Below are positions 1 through 13,137 of a stretch of DNA of 64,000 bases, piece after piece. Positions within the stretch are counted from its first letter, which is position 1, and each line of letters opens with the position of its first letter. The notes under the pieces are model-generated. The model was given only the letters and a program-made list of their open reading frames with translations, made no database searches and was not told the origin of the DNA. A program made the translations under genes and the position numbers. Location of the stretch: assembly GCF_037975245.1 (NCBI RefSeq), contig NC_092582.1:24960077-25024076 (forward strand), read 5' to 3'. The stretch comes from Apostichopus japonicus (lineage: Eukaryota > Echinodermata > Holothuroidea > Aspidochirotida > Stichopodidae).

Positions 1-1386
1 GGATTGTCTAGAAACGGGGCTTTGCTGAACGTTGTTTGTTTCATAATATCGGGAGTTTTGTAAGTTGCACTTTTTAAAGATTGAAAGACAGATTAAATCT
101 CTTTTCATTTTATAACATATATAATATAGCTACTTTAACTTGTCATTTTAAAATTTTCATCAGTTTCGTGACAATTTAAATAAAAAGAGTTAGTATTTTG
201 CATCCTCAACTGCGAATTTTTTCATCGCCAGACATCGCAAAAAATGACAACAATTTTCGGGGGCTTTCGCCCCCAGGTTCCCACGAGGGGTTCTACCCCA
301 TGACCCCACCATAGCCCTAAGACGGGCCCCTGGACACCACGCCTTTATGCTCGCACGTTACGCGTGCTAGGCAGGCGAACACCGGCGGGAAATCGGCAGT
401 GGGTTCGCGGGAAATTGAACAAGGTTTTCCAACACTGCTGAACTGTGCAGTTACTGTATGCATCATGTTCAAGGTTTTCACGGAGGCTTTTGAGGAAATG
501 AATGGTTAGTACAGTGTATATATGCTGCACTAATGCTGTGTGTAGGCCAAGGTTCACGAAGGTCATTGGTTATATTCGCGCGCCGTAGACGTGTTTTTAG
601 ATGTTACGGAGAGTCAGGTTTCCATGGATATTAATTGAAAATGAATCTGAGTTTAACTGACGCTAAAGAAATGGATCGTCTTGGGCAGATTAACAAATCA
701 CTGCAAGTATAAATAAGTACAAGTAGCTCTGCTGTTAAAAAGAAAAGTTCAATATCGGCTTGCTGTTATCGGCAATTAGGCAAAATTTTACCGATACCGA
801 TATGCTGCCGATATTGCAAATATCGGCCGATACCGATATTGAAAACGATTATCGTAGCAACACTAGTATAAATAATAATAATAAACAAACATTTTCTAGT
901 TAATACATTGATCGCCAACATTTGGTCCGTTTTGTGGTAATTTCAAAACTGCTATTCAATATTGGGGAACTGCTATGCAACCAAAAAATTGTATAGCAAT
1001 TGTCGAAATTTGTTGCTATGCAATTTTTTGGCCATAAGTCGAACCCTGCCTGTATGTATGATAGATATAGGAAATCTCAGTTTAATTACACACATGCTTT
1101 GATACCCTCAAGGTTGCGTCTAATTGATTCTAGATTACGACCCTATTAAATTTCACTGTAACTTTAGAAGTAATCAATAATCAAACAATTATTGTATCTT
1201 GCACTGTAATTTCTTTTTGGACTAATTTTTCTCTGCTGATATTTGACATTGGTTGTCGTGTTAAGTATTAACTAAATTTTCAGGTTTAAGAATTACCTTA
1301 CAATATTGAGGATGGATGGAGGATGGATGGAGGGTTGCAGGCTGTGTTCTCATATTTCCTTGTTGGAATAAGAATAATGGTTGTGA
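1..1386. other. Unassigned intergenic DNA with short hairpins
   Basis: No convincing exon. Around 240-330 there is a C/G-rich patch with a hairpin GGGGGC-TTTC-GCCCCC, a style common at transposon ends. At 751-846 a short repeat is built from ATATCGG/CCGATAT, including the perfect palindrome ATCGGCCGAT. The only ORFs are short and have no recognisable domain. Confidence 0.5.
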
Positions 1387-1581
1387 CCACAGTCAGGTTT
1401 TTTAGCTAGGAAAAGAAAGTACTGGCAGTCTGGTTTGTTACTGTACCAAGGTGTTGAATTTGCGACCTTTGTTAAATGGGTAAAAGAGGAAGGTTTCTCA
1501 AAAGATGAATTACTGGACTTTCCCTTTCAAAATGTTGCCTTAGACGTCCCAATTAAAGCAGTGTTTGGTCTACATCACTGA
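1387..1581 (+). CDS. Possible exon or transposon ORF fragment, unknown protein
   Basis: An open segment that lacks an ATG but has non-random-looking composition. It reads RKRKYWQSGLLLYQGVEF, then ATFVKWVKEEGFSKDELLD and FPFQNVALDVPIKAVFGLHH before TGA. Possible acceptors lie just upstream (CACAGTCAG at about 1388-1396 and TTTTTTAG ending at 1405), so it could be a last coding exon of something further left, or a decayed mobile-element ORF. I recognise no domain. Confidence 0.28.
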   Translation, partial: PQSGFLARKRKYWQSGLLLYQGVEFATFVKWVKEEGFSKDELLDFPFQNVALDVPIKAVFGLHH

Positions 1582-4207
1582 CTACCATGATGTTGTTTGT
1601 GGAAGCATTTGTTTGTAAGGTAGTTTTGATTGGAGTGGAAACAATCAGTACATCAGTAATTGGCCTTAACCTACCACACTGCCACTACTGAAGTACATGG
1701 CCTAGCCTACAGGATCGATCTGGCCTGTCTGTAACCTGGGCTACTTATCAGTTATACTACGTTTTGAACATTTCTTGCCATGAATTGCAGTGCTTTATGG
1801 TTAGTGTTAAGTCTGGCTGCAATGATAATTATCATTATCAGACATACTTAGCTCTTTTTAATAAGCCCTTTGTCTCAATGGGTATAATTACTTTCTGATA
1901 CCCATGGCATGGCATATTAATTTATTACAGTATTATTGGATATGTTATTTGGTAATTTCATATGAATTCATTAAGAATTGAATTTTTTTTCTTCATATGG
2001 AAATGACCTTCAATTCAATCGTGAAAGTGCAGAATATGGTAGTGGAAGGTTTAAGCATCAAACATTAGTACACCTTGAAATGTTTAAATGCTGGTTGTAC
2101 CGACATCTTTGTATCTTATTTGTTAGGGTGGTAATGAATTAAGAAGAATGCTGACATTCGCTAATCCCAGACCGTTTCATTTTTGTCTGTGTCAAACCTT
2201 TTTGCAGTTCTTAGATACCATACTGCAAGGGTAGGGTCATATTTGGTTGCTGTGGTAACAGATTTTCATTGTATGGCTGTATCTTGACTGCATTCGTCTC
2301 CAGCTGAAATGATGCCATGGTAACAAAAATTGAAGCAGTCACATGCAGCTGCACTTTTACATAGATCATTTTAAGGAACTATATATGATAGGGAACTTGT
2401 TATGGGATAAATCTTTCTCTTCTTTTCACTTTAACAATTTCAGGTAAACATCAAACTTGTATAATGAGATAAATCACATTAATTATATTTGACAATTAAA
2501 TTTGTGGTTGTGTTTGTGATTATCTGAATTTTGGTTTTAGATGAAGATGTCATGAATATTCGGGGAGGGAATAGATTGATTGGAATATATCACAGTACTG
2601 TACATCAAAACCACACCACTTACACAGATTTATTGTTGTAATGATGATGTGTGTGGTATGTATGTATGTGAATGTGGATGCTGATTGTGGGGGGGGGGGG
2701 GCCGGGGGTGGAAGGTGGGAGGGAGGGAAGGTAGTGGATGCAGTGGGAGTAGCTACTGTAGTACTGGGTCTTACAATTTAAGGGTAATCACCACTTCATT
2801 GTTGCCCTGTGTTACCAGTTTATAGTCTACTGAAGGTATTACTGTAGATATACTTTGTATGTTCTCTAAAGGTCATCTACTGTAGCTGTATTGCCCACAA
2901 ACATGCTAAAAAGTCACAAAGTGATAATTTAATCGGATGCAAAAAGGAACAAGCGATTTGCGGTCACCCTCAAAATATTTCACTTTTATAATGTAACTCA
3001 CTGCCAGTGAATTCACATAAACTCTATTTATGCTAGTTGCAAACATATTGATTAGCATCATTGCACCAAACAATGCTAGGAAGTCACAAAGTGATCATTC
3101 AATCAAGCTTGAAATTGAACGAGCATTTTGGGGTCACCATTAAAACATTTCATGTATATAATGTTACTCACTGCCAGTGAATTCCCATAAAGTCTTTTTA
3201 TGTTAGTTGCAAACATATATTACAGTATTATATACTGAAAATAAAAGATGATCAGTTATTTCAAACTACCCCAAAATGATTTTTTTTTACTGCCCTTCTC
3301 AGCAATTCCCCCCCCCCCCTTTTACATCGGGTTGTATCATTTCAAACTCCTCAATGTCTGGACATTATATGGATGGTCAGAACCGATACTGTAGCTATGA
3401 AAGTACGTCCGGTTAATATGTTAGCGACGTTTAGTACATTTGCTCTATTGATGTCCCTAACATTGTACTTCCCTGTTCAGTCTAGCATAATTTACCATTA
3501 ACCTACTTAGAGGCTAGATAAAATGTACCAATATTGAGGGCAAAGATTAGTTGGGTATTGCGGGCATAAACGTGATTGGCTGGCTTCATGCTACTTTAAT
3601 TCGTTGTTGAATACTGCAAAAAATTTCTGTAAGAGTCATAGATGCAACATTCAAACATTTATAGTGTAGTTTCTATTAGAACGTACCCTTACTATGCATT
3701 TGTTTTTCAGGTCTATGATATTTTTACTTTCTGAAACAAGAACAGTTTTGTTGGGAACTACCGACTATCGGCGAGGTTTTGCGCCGCTTCGTGACTACAC
3801 GCTGGTTGAATTAGCAATTTACAGTTAATTGCTTGCGTCACTAGCTGATAGCAGTATTACCCAAAATTGATCAAAACAGGATATATAATTTCAAACACGT
3901 CTTCGCTTTGTTCATTCAACCATTGCTTATTATAAATTGAGCATATATGATTCCCTTTAAATTTCATTTCTATGGAAGAAGCGTTGATTCTTATCAAACA
4001 AATTACCTTGATAGATATATTGAAATGGGAAGTAGAATATATATATATAGTTATTGCTATTCAGCTGCAATATTTTCACACGTAACTGGATATTAGTAAC
4101 CTTATTGAGAGATTCACAATACATGCTTGCAATCAATTTAATCAATCAGCCTCTCCTAAGTAGTGAAATTAAAATGAAAAGGGCATGAAATGGAATCGCT
4201 CATTTTT
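1582..4207. other. Unassigned DNA with a ~170-bp duplication and simple repeats
   Basis: No exon found. TG-rich and poly-G stretches lie at 2641-2735. At about 2896-3222 a ~170-bp segment containing ACTCACTGCCAGTGAATTC occurs twice in tandem; related fragments recur near 7722 and 46393, so it belongs to a dispersed family. A poly-C run lies at ~3308. Confidence 0.5.
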
Positions 4208-6744
4208 GGTTCCTTGCTTTTTGCAAAGCAAGGAACCTATGCATTCAACTTGGCGTGTGTGTGTGTGTGTGTGTGTATGGGTGTATGTGTGTGTGTGTGT
4301 ATGTGACGCTTGGCTTGTGTACACGATATCTCAATAAGGAAATGATGTATCATGATCAAACTTGTTGGGTGGATAGCCAATAGTGAGAGGAAGATCCCTA
4401 TTGTTTTTGGTGCTCGCAAAGGTCACCAAAGGTCAGTTAGATGCCAAAAACCAATATATTAAAAACAGCAATAACTCCCATTGACAGGGTCCGACATGGT
4501 TGATATTTTGGGAGTAGTTGTGAATGGGGTAAGGGATCATTTCCAAACATAACGGTAATGTGATCGAAGGTCAACAAAGGTCAATTAATGATAAAAAACT
4601 AGTATTTATGCGATAACTTGAGAACGAAATGTCCGTTAGGGTTGGGAGTTGCTTTAATGTTATCCAATTGTCGACCCGCATCTGGGTGACCCTTGACCTC
4701 AATTTGACCTCTGGTGACCTTTACGTGTTTTTGGGGATTTTTACAGTTTTGATGCTATTTTCAGATGTCAAAGGTACCTTCTGGTCATAAATGTCAATAG
4801 GTTGACCCCGTGTGACCTTTATGTGCGAAGTTATATCGGGTCAAAGTTTTTCGGTCGGAGTTAGGATGGTTGTACAGACTTGTCGTTTTGTTTTTTGGAA
4901 TCAGGAGATTAAACTACATCTGAAACCAAGGTCAAAAGGTCAAAGGTCACATTAGAAAAAATGTGCTTATTTTGGGAGGAAACGAGCAAAAAAGAAAATG
5001 TTTGGTTTTGATGCTAGATTTGGATATCAAAGGTACCTTCCGATCAAAAATGTCAATTGGTTGACACCCGTGTGACCTTCGTGTGCGAAGTTATATGAGG
5101 TCAAAGTTAATTTTCAGACATTTAATGCAACAACTCCCAGTTCCAAGGTGTGACATGGTTGATATTTTTGGACAAGTTGCAAATGGTATAGGGGAATATT
5201 TTCAAACTTAACGGTCATGTGATCCGAGGTCACCAAAGGTCAATTAATGTTAAAAAACTAGTATTTTGGGGGTAGAAAATGGGCAAAGAAAAAAATGTTT
5301 CAATTTGTATAGTGTGATGCTCTATTTAGGTCTTATCAATCAAAAATGTCAATAAGTTGACCCAAGGTGACCTTTGTATGTTAAGTTATATGAGGTCAAA
5401 GTTAATTTTCAGACATTTAGTGTAATAACTCCCAGTGCCAAGGTGTTGCACAGTTGATATTTTGAGACAAGTTGCAAATGGTATAGGGGAATATTTTCAA
5501 ACTTAACGGTCATGTGATGCGTGGTCACCAAAGGTCAATTAATGATAAAAAACTAGTATTTTTGCGATAACTTGAGAACAAATTGTCCTTTAGGGTTGGG
5601 AGTTGCTTCAATGTAATCCAATTGTCGACCCGCATCTGGGTGACCCTTGACCTCAATTTGACCTCTGGTGACCTTTTCGTGTTTTGTGGATTTTTACAGT
5701 TTCGATGCTATTTTCAGATGTTAAAGGTACCTTCTGATCATAAATGTCAATGGGTTGACCCCCGTGTGACCTTCGTGTGCGAAGTTATATGAGGTCAAAG
5801 TTAATTTTCACACATTTAATGCAATAACTCCCAGTTCCAAGGTGTGACAAAGTTGATTTTTTTGTAGTAGTTGCAAATGGTATAGGGGAATATTTTCAAA
5901 CTTAACGGTCATGTGATGCAAGGTCACCAAAGGTCAATTAATGATAAAAAACTAGTATTTTTGCGATAACTTGAGAACAAATTGTCCGTTAGGGTTGGGA
6001 GTTGCTTCAATGTAATCCAATTGTCGACTCGCATCTGGGTGACCCTTGACCTCAATTTGACCTCTGGTGACCTTTTCGTGTTTTGTGGATTTTTACAGTT
6101 TTGATGCTATTTTCAGATGTTAAAGGTACCTTCTGATCATAAATGTCAATGGGTTGACCCCCGTGTGACCTTCGTGTGCGAAGTATGAGGTCAAAGTTAA
6201 TTTTCACACATTTAATGCAATAACTTCCAGTTCCAAGGTGTGACAAGGTTGATATTTTTGGACAAGTTGCAAATGGTATATGGTCATGCTCTATTTAGGT
6301 CTCACCGATCAAAAATGTCAATTGGTTGACCTCCGTGTGACCTTTGTGTGTGAAGTTATGTATACAAGTTCAAAGTTAATTTTTAGACATTTAATGCAAT
6401 TAAATCTCAATGCCAAGGTGTGACATGGTTGATATTTTGGGACAAGTTGTGAATGGGGTGGTGGAACTTTTTGAAACTTAAAGGTCATGTCATCTGAGGT
6501 CACCAATGTTATCATATCTGTTGACACGCTTGTAGGTCTCATATATTTCTTACATTTTCGATGCCATATTTAGATCTCAAAAGTGCCTTTTGAACAAAAA
6601 TCCGATCACATTTTGTGATCACAAAAGTGTTGGCTATAGTGTTGGTTACTTTATGGGAACATGTAGGACCACAATTACTAGGACTATTTGAGCCCAATCT
6701 TGCTTGATAATATTATGTGTATTGTCATATACCCCAAGCAAGGA
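4208..6744. mobile_element. TIR-bounded element made of ~400-bp repeats rich in AGGTCA
   Basis: The left end TGGTTCCTTGCTT (from 4208) is the inverse complement of AAGCAAGGAACCA at the right end (to about 6744). The inside consists of imperfect ~400-bp repeats. The segment with CAATTAATG and AAAAACTAGTATT recurs at about 4576, 5240, 5537 and 5936, and the segment with TTAGGGTTGGGAGTTGCTT at about 4635, 5590 and 5990. No transposase is visible, so it looks non-autonomous. Class is not assigned: the target duplication is unclear. Confidence 0.6.
4252..4306. repeat. GT dinucleotide microsatellite
   Basis: Alternating GT broken by TATGGGTGTAT, just inside the left end of the TIR-bounded element. 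The His-Thr repeat ORF on the - strand is an artefact of this microsatellite. Confidence 0.9.
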
Positions 6745-8744
6745 ACCACAGTGCCCTTGGGCTCTTGTTTTGATGTCAATTAGTGTGATGGTTTGCATCA
6801 TTACACACTACAGTACAGTACCGCAAGCGTTCCATCTTCTTAACTGTTATAGAGCTTAGGATATATGCAAAGATTACCGCCATTTTGTCTAGTCTCCCTA
6901 GGTAACCAGCTTTCACTGTGTGATATTTTTTTGGGGTTTTTTTTGACATGAATATTCATTTGATGGCACTAGGGAATACCTTGGTAAACAGTTTCACCTT
7001 CAGCAGTTGCAATTGCTATTTGCTCCTGAAGGGGAAGATGAAGATAGAGCTCACATTTGGAATGGTAAAGGTAAAGACACAGATAGGTGAAAATTCTCAA
7101 GGTTGTAAAAACATTGACAAACTTTGAGTTTGTGGAATAGAACTGTACATAACATGTAACTATAAGTGCATGGTGATTTTGAAAGCTGTGTTTAGTTTTC
7201 AGCATATTTTTTGCATCGAGGCGACTGAGTTATATATTGAACGATGTGTCTGCATTGTAAACATCTTTCAACATTTTTAGTGCTGTACTGTACGTGGTAG
7301 TTACACATCTATTGTGGCTGTTCAAAAGGAGTACAATGTATTGCTTAAGGGGTGTGAAGACTCGCGCACAAAGAAACGTCTCATGCCTGTTTCGAATGAG
7401 GTGTAACAGAAGTGTTAGACACCACCATCGATCCCAGATAATACACACACAGCTTGCTACCGTCGTTAATAAGACAGTAGTGTACAATCAAGTACATACA
7501 GTTACGGCGAATACCCACAACACAGTGTACATTAGCAGCGATGGACATCTCAGGTCTAAAAGATAACACGGTATCACGTTTCATTACTGTCTGCATTTTG
7601 TAGCAACAAGAAGAAAACTTCACATGCAAGCAACGGAAAGTTAACGTTTTTTCAGAGGGTGACACACGGTTTGGGGCGAGCCTTCAATGCCTTTTAAATG
7701 TCATCAGTAACGCCCTCAAATATGCTAGGAAGTCAGATAATGGTCACCCATACTAAAATTGCAAAAAACATTGATCTGCATAGACTATCCAAGTAATACT
7801 GTAGATTATGCAATACCAGAATCTCGATCTATCATATATTGGTCTAGAATATGGTCACCAGATTATGCGAAACTTCAACACAATAAAAATGCCCCCAAAA
7901 AAATGTTTTTACTCTCAAAAAAGGAGAAAGGAAAGTATGCAGCTTGTTACCGAAAGTTGTAAAGTATTCAATTTGATGATTTATAATAAGGAAGGAGATA
8001 TATAACGTAGATACTGTAGCTAATATTTCATACTTTTAACTGGATTATTCATGAAGTCTGGTTATATGTTGCAGTGACATACAAAACCATAATTTGTAAA
8101 TTTACATTACAAGTTTATTCTCAGTAAATAGTTTCTGGGTTCATTTTTTCAGTTGGGCAAGTTAAAACAGTCTTTGAAAAATGTCATTAAAATTCATCAT
8201 ATAGACTTGTGTGTGAAAAGTGCAGAACTTTGTCAGTACAAGTTGAATTAATCTGCATACAGTATGTACATGTGCAACTGATGCTAGCTTCTGCTTCTTA
8301 GCTCTGTGAAGCAAGGATTTATTGAGCCTCACAGGCATCTAGAACCGTGATGCTACAAAAAGGTCAGTGCTTGGTGAGACTCCATAGCTGTCCGGATTTC
8401 AAATGTCAACCCAAACCAGAGTTTTGGTTGCATGGTTACTAAACAAAATGGCACTGTAATTACACAGTAGTTTTTAAGCATGATGGGGAGGGGAGGGGGC
8501 ATTCACAAGATGTAAATTTGCTAGGGACACAGTGGAGGGTTTTAGCCCTGTTTGGGGATCTTTGCAAAGCTTGTTTAGTTTGTTGAAAACTATTGTTCAT
8601 TGTTCGTTTATTGTTCGCTACAGATCCTCAGCTATGTGTGGATATGCAGTGGATTGGTGTTGTTTGGAAAGTGTTTGTGATGGTCGTGATTGAATTTTCC
8701 CAGTTTCTGTGAAAGACTGTTCTTCGTTAATGCAGTTATCGCAG
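6745..8744. other. Unassigned DNA, no gene seen
   Basis: Several 60-95 codon frames overlap on both strands near 7230-7960, but none has a recognisable motif or consistent splice sites. A fragment near 7722 (ATGCTAGGAAGTCA) is related to the duplication at 2.9-3.2 kb. Confidence 0.5.
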
Positions 8745-9193
8745 CTTCTATGTAAAGAGATTGCAGTGAGTACTTTTACAGGTCCAGCCTGCCATGCACT
8801 GAGGATTAATACTCTATTATTCAAGACCAAGAGTTCCTATGTAAAGTCATTGCAGTGAGTAGTTTTACAGGTCCAGCCTGCCATGCACTGAGGATTAATA
8901 CTCTATTATTCAAGACCAAGAGTTCCTATGTAAAGTCATTGCAGTGAGTAGTTTACAGGTCCAGCCTGTCATGCACTGAGGAATAATACTCTATTATTCA
9001 AGACCAAGAGTTCCTATGTAAAGTCATTGAGTAGTTTTACAGTTCCAGCCTGCCATGCACTGAGGATCAATACTTTATACATCAAGACCAAGAGTTCCTA
9101 TGTAAAGTTATTGCACTGAGTAGTTTTACAGGTTCAGCCTGTAATGCACTACTGAGGATCAATACTTTATACATCAAGACCAAGAGTTCCTGT
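8745..9193. repeat. Tandem repeat, ~90-bp unit, about five copies
   Basis: Each unit carries GTTCCTATGTAAAG, CAGGTCCAGCCTG and CATGCACTGAGGAT in that order. Starts fall near 8745, 8833, 8923, 9012 and 9093. The first copies are nearly identical; the last two have drifted and contain small indels. Confidence 0.9.
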
Positions 9194-9905
9194 TCGATCG
9201 AAATGAGAGAAATTTTGTCACATCTGTGCAACTAGTAGATTTATGGAAGATTCTAATGTTGATAAGGACTTCTGATTGGTCAATGCTGACATTGAGAAGA
9301 AGAAGAAGTTGCACTGCGTATGAAAGTATCGATTAGGTTTTTTCTGTGTTTAAGTTGTAAATTATATACAAGATTGAGTGTTGGACATGACAAATGGATG
9401 TAACGATCCACTGCTTGGTAGGTGTTTACCTGCTGGGCTTCTCTGGAGTGAGGCATCGCAAAAGGTTTCATTAACACCGTTGGTGTTTTCGCTGTCATGT
9501 TAGAGTACTGTACAATATGTGCTCTTGGAGCAGTGACTGATACATTGTTGGAGGTTCTGTGAAGGATGTGGCTAAATGGCTTACTCAGAACAGAATCACC
9601 CACTTAAATCATAAAAATTTCAACCTTAAAATGGATAACCAATTGCCAGACATTTTTGCCAACCCTTACAAGTATAATTCAAACTCAGGGTTGGAAAACC
9701 TTGGGAACCATCCCTAACTAGACTCAAGGGATAAATCCTGGAAAAATGAAAATAAAATAATAATATTTACATAAAGAATAAAAAAGAAAGCAATTTAAGA
9801 TCTATAGACGTATCATTATGTAGACAAACAATGGAGCAAACTTTACAGAGCATTTGATTTTGTGAATTTTTCATGAAGTCTCACATTTTTGCACTCTTAA
9901 AATTA
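9194..9905. other. No gene seen
   Basis: AT-rich DNA between two tandem arrays. A 107-codon frame on the - strand (9280-9603) has no recognisable motif. Confidence 0.5.
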
Positions 9906-10586
9906 TTCACTGTGGAGAATATATTACATAGCTCTAGTCCTCTATTTGGATGTATTTTTTTTTTTAGAGAATATATTACATAAATTTCAATCCTCTACAT
10001 TTGATATATATGTGTTTGGAGAATACAATACATAAACTTCAGTCCTCTACATTGGATGTATATGTTTGGAGAATACAATACATAAAATTCAGTCCTCTAC
10101 ATTGGATGTATATGTTTGGAGAATACAATACATAAGATTCAGTCCTCTACATTGGATGTATATGTTTGGAGAATACAATACATAAAATTCAGTCCTCTAC
10201 ATCGGATGTATATGTTTGGAGAATACAATACATAAAATTCAGTCCTCTACATCGGATGTATATGTTTGGAGAATACAATACATAAAATTCAGTCCTCTAC
10301 ATCCGATGTACAGTATATGTTTGAAGAATACAATACATAAATTCAGTCCTCTACATTGTACTGTATACTTTACAGTATGTTTGGAGAATACAGTACAATA
10401 CATAAAATTCAGTCCTCTACATTGGATGTATATATGTTTGAAGAATACAATACATAAATTTCAATCCTCTACATTGGATGTATGTTTGAAGAATACAATA
10501 CATAAATTTCAGTCCTCTACATTGGATGTATATGTTTGGAGAATACAACATAAATTTCAGTCCTCTACATTGGATTTATATATGTT
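9906..10586. repeat. Tandem repeat, 50-bp unit, about 12 copies
   Basis: The unit contains GGAGAATACAATACATAAA followed by TTCAGTCCTCTACATTGGAT and GTATATGTTT. Central copies are nearly identical; the edges are degenerate and some units carry TACAGTA insertions. The 136-codon frame on the + strand here is just the array translated. Confidence 0.93.
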
Positions 10587-11863
10587 CACTGTATCTCAGA
10601 AATCGTGTAAAGGGTGTACCTGTTGAAGGTCTTTATATTGTTTCAACTTATTTCTCTTTTAATTATATAACTAAATATTTTTTCACCAGTGTTATAGCTG
10701 ACTCAGATTGTTATTCAACAAATTTACTTAAATTGTGCTTTTACAACTTGATACAGAATTACAGCACTTTCGTGGACAAATTTCATGTCTGAGCTTTGGC
10801 GATCAAGTCGATAGTCTTCACTGTTCTTGTTTCTTTTCTTTATGTAGACGATTCTGTCTTTAGTTTTCATTTAAAAGTCATGATTGAGAACCAAGAGCTG
10901 TTTCAGTAGACAGACTTAATGCATGTCCAACTTGTGAAGTCAGACAATTAACGATACAAACATTAGGTTAGCAGAAGGCTGTATATATGCAGGCTTCTGT
11001 TTGAAATTAACTGAATAAATTTAACAGTGCAGTCTTCAGTGTTGTACTACAGACTTATAGTCGTTGGGAACCTGAAGAGAACCTACTACATGTGCATAAC
11101 ATGGCCTCCCTTGGTTACCATCTGGAAGCTTGAAGCTAAGCTGCATTGTGTATCATGGCAAAATGTTGCCTGTCGATTATTTCATCCTTTGACTCAAGTT
11201 TTTACAACTTAGGCGTTTGTAGCTCAGGGTCAGAATTCTGGTGATGTTACCAAATCTCATGTCCGCAAGGAGAGATATGGACAGAGAGAGAGAGAAAGAG
11301 AGTGTGCGAGAGAGATATATCTGACTCTGTAAACAAAGTTAATAATCAGAAAAGTTTAATACCTCGCGGTGGCTAAAGCGTCACGGCAACACGGATGTAA
11401 TTAATTTGAATCCAGGGTGCTAGCAAGGAGTTTGTTTGTCTTAGTCAGTGACAGAACCTTGTGGCGGCGTTTCGAGCCAGGCCGCCGAGAGGGCAAAGCG
11501 TTTGATTGAAATAAAATGTGTCTCGACTCTCGAGTTAGAATTCTCATCCACTACTGACTGAAGGGCCGGATTGTTTTAAGACTGGGGTTGTTGTCTTGGC
11601 AGAACGGAGATGAGAGATAACTGGAAAGCCTGACGACGGAACAACATTACAAGTTTGTGCTGATCAGATAGAATGAAATTTTTCCAGGTAATTTGAGTAG
11701 GCTTGCCTATAGATACTGTTAGTATTAACATTACTCTACACGTCTTGACTCCATGTCAAAAAGGAAAAAAACTGCACCAGCTGTAAAATGACCTGCAGCA
11801 AGGTGGAATCAGCATCAAAACTTGAGAGATTACCTCAGCAGACCTATATACCAGACCTATACT
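10587..11863. other. Unassigned DNA with a GC-richer island
   Basis: A GA-rich microsatellite lies at 11281-11320. From about 11360 to 11690 base composition rises in GC (GTGGCGGCG, GCCGCCGAG), and the stretch ends TTTTTCCAG/GTAATTTG, which could be a splice donor. This could be a promoter or untranslated first exon for a + strand gene such as the WDR31-like one 20 kb downstream, but nothing links them directly. Confidence 0.3.
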
Positions 11864-12006
11864 CAGGGATGTGCCCACGCTGGGCGGCATTGGGCGGCCC
11901 CGCCCAGCCCCAAAAAATTACCGCCCAGCACTGTCTTAAAATTCATGAATCACGCCCAGCACTATTTTCATCTAAAATCCCGACATTCCTAACAATATAT
12001 TCAACA

Positions 12007-13137
12007 CAGGGTTCGCAGGTTTCTTCCGGGGGTGGAAAAAACCGCGGAATAAACCGCGGTTTATTCCACTCGGAAGAAATAGGTTTCTTCCAGTTTCTTC
12101 CGGACAAAATGGAAGAAACTCATTTTTGGGGCAAAAACTGTTGATAAAGTTTCATAACAACCTGCAATGATTTCTAACTATACATGTAATAAATGGACAA
12201 GAAGCACTACAGTGTCATCTAGGTAGTCTATATCTAGGTTTGGAGTACATGACCGGCTTACAGCATATACTGTACACAATATAGTACTAGGCTACTAGCA
12301 TCGGACAATTCAGGGAACAACTATGGGCAAGCAATATTTTGCAGACCAGAATGGTCCTGATTATAGCCTGTAGACTTCTTAGTTGAAAACTAGTTTCTGA
12401 GTGGAGGGGCAAGTGTTCCCTGGAAACTAGTGTAGGCCTTCTACAATGCACACTCATTACTATGATTACATTGACCACTATGACCATATTTTGTGGAGAT
12501 TGTACTCAAGACATGAGGGTTACAGATTCGACTGGAAGTTGTAGTGTGAAATGAGGGCTGGCTCGTGGCCAGCTGTGTTTAATTGTGGATGTTTGATCTT
12601 TTTGCTGTTGGGATGACTCCTCCTGTTAACTACAAGTTGTACTGTAAGTTAGGGAGTTGCAGAAATTAAACTGTTGCCTAAATCTAACAGTTCGGCTATT
12701 TTCTTGGTGTTCATTGTATTAAATCCTCAGTGCATGGGCCAATCCAGGTTAATCATTCATACAGTATGGCCAGTTATGCAATTCTGGTTGATGGGGGGAT
12801 CGCGAGATGATAAGTAGTCCTTCAATATTGTGATTTATAAGCAAACATCTTTTGGTGTACAAAAACAACCCAAAATTATAATCAAAACAAAAATATCATA
12901 TTTTGATGGTTTCAATGGTATGCATTTCAGTCAGATGGTGGTAAACTATTTGTCTCTTTATCATGTATGTGGGCTGTGCTGCTTATAAGCCAATTTTGAC
13001 AGTTTCTTCCAGTTTCTTCCGGTTTCTTCCAGTTTCTTCCGGAAGAAACTGGAAGAAACCTGGAAGAAACAGGTTTCTTCCAGTTTCTTCCACGTCCCCG
13101 GAAGAAATAGGTTTCTTCCGGAAGAAACCGAACCCTG
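12007..13137. mobile_element. hAT-type non-autonomous element nested in MITE copy 1
   Basis: It begins CAGGGTTCGCAGGTTTCTTC and ends CGGAAGAAACCGAACCCTG, inverted repeats of about 19 bp with one small gap. It is flanked on both sides by ATTCAACA (11999-12006 and 13138-13145), a perfect 8-bp target duplication, the hallmark of the hAT superfamily. No transposase frame is present. Both ends are extended by minisatellite built from GTTTCTTCC. Confidence 0.9.
13000..13130. repeat. Short-unit GTTTCTTCCA/G array with inverted half
   Basis: Ten- to eleven-base units of TTTCTTCC(A/G)G run first in one orientation, then as GGAAGAAAC in the other, then switch back. This lies at the right end of the nested hAT-type element, and a shorter version is at its left end (12010-12110). 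The 61-codon frames on both strands come from this array. Confidence 0.85.

Noticed and set aside
7230-7665. Overlapping 85-94 codon frames on both strands
   Set aside because: No domain, no splice support, both strands open alike in a slightly GC-richer stretch.
10216-10626. 136-codon + strand frame
   Set aside because: Translation of the 50-bp array.
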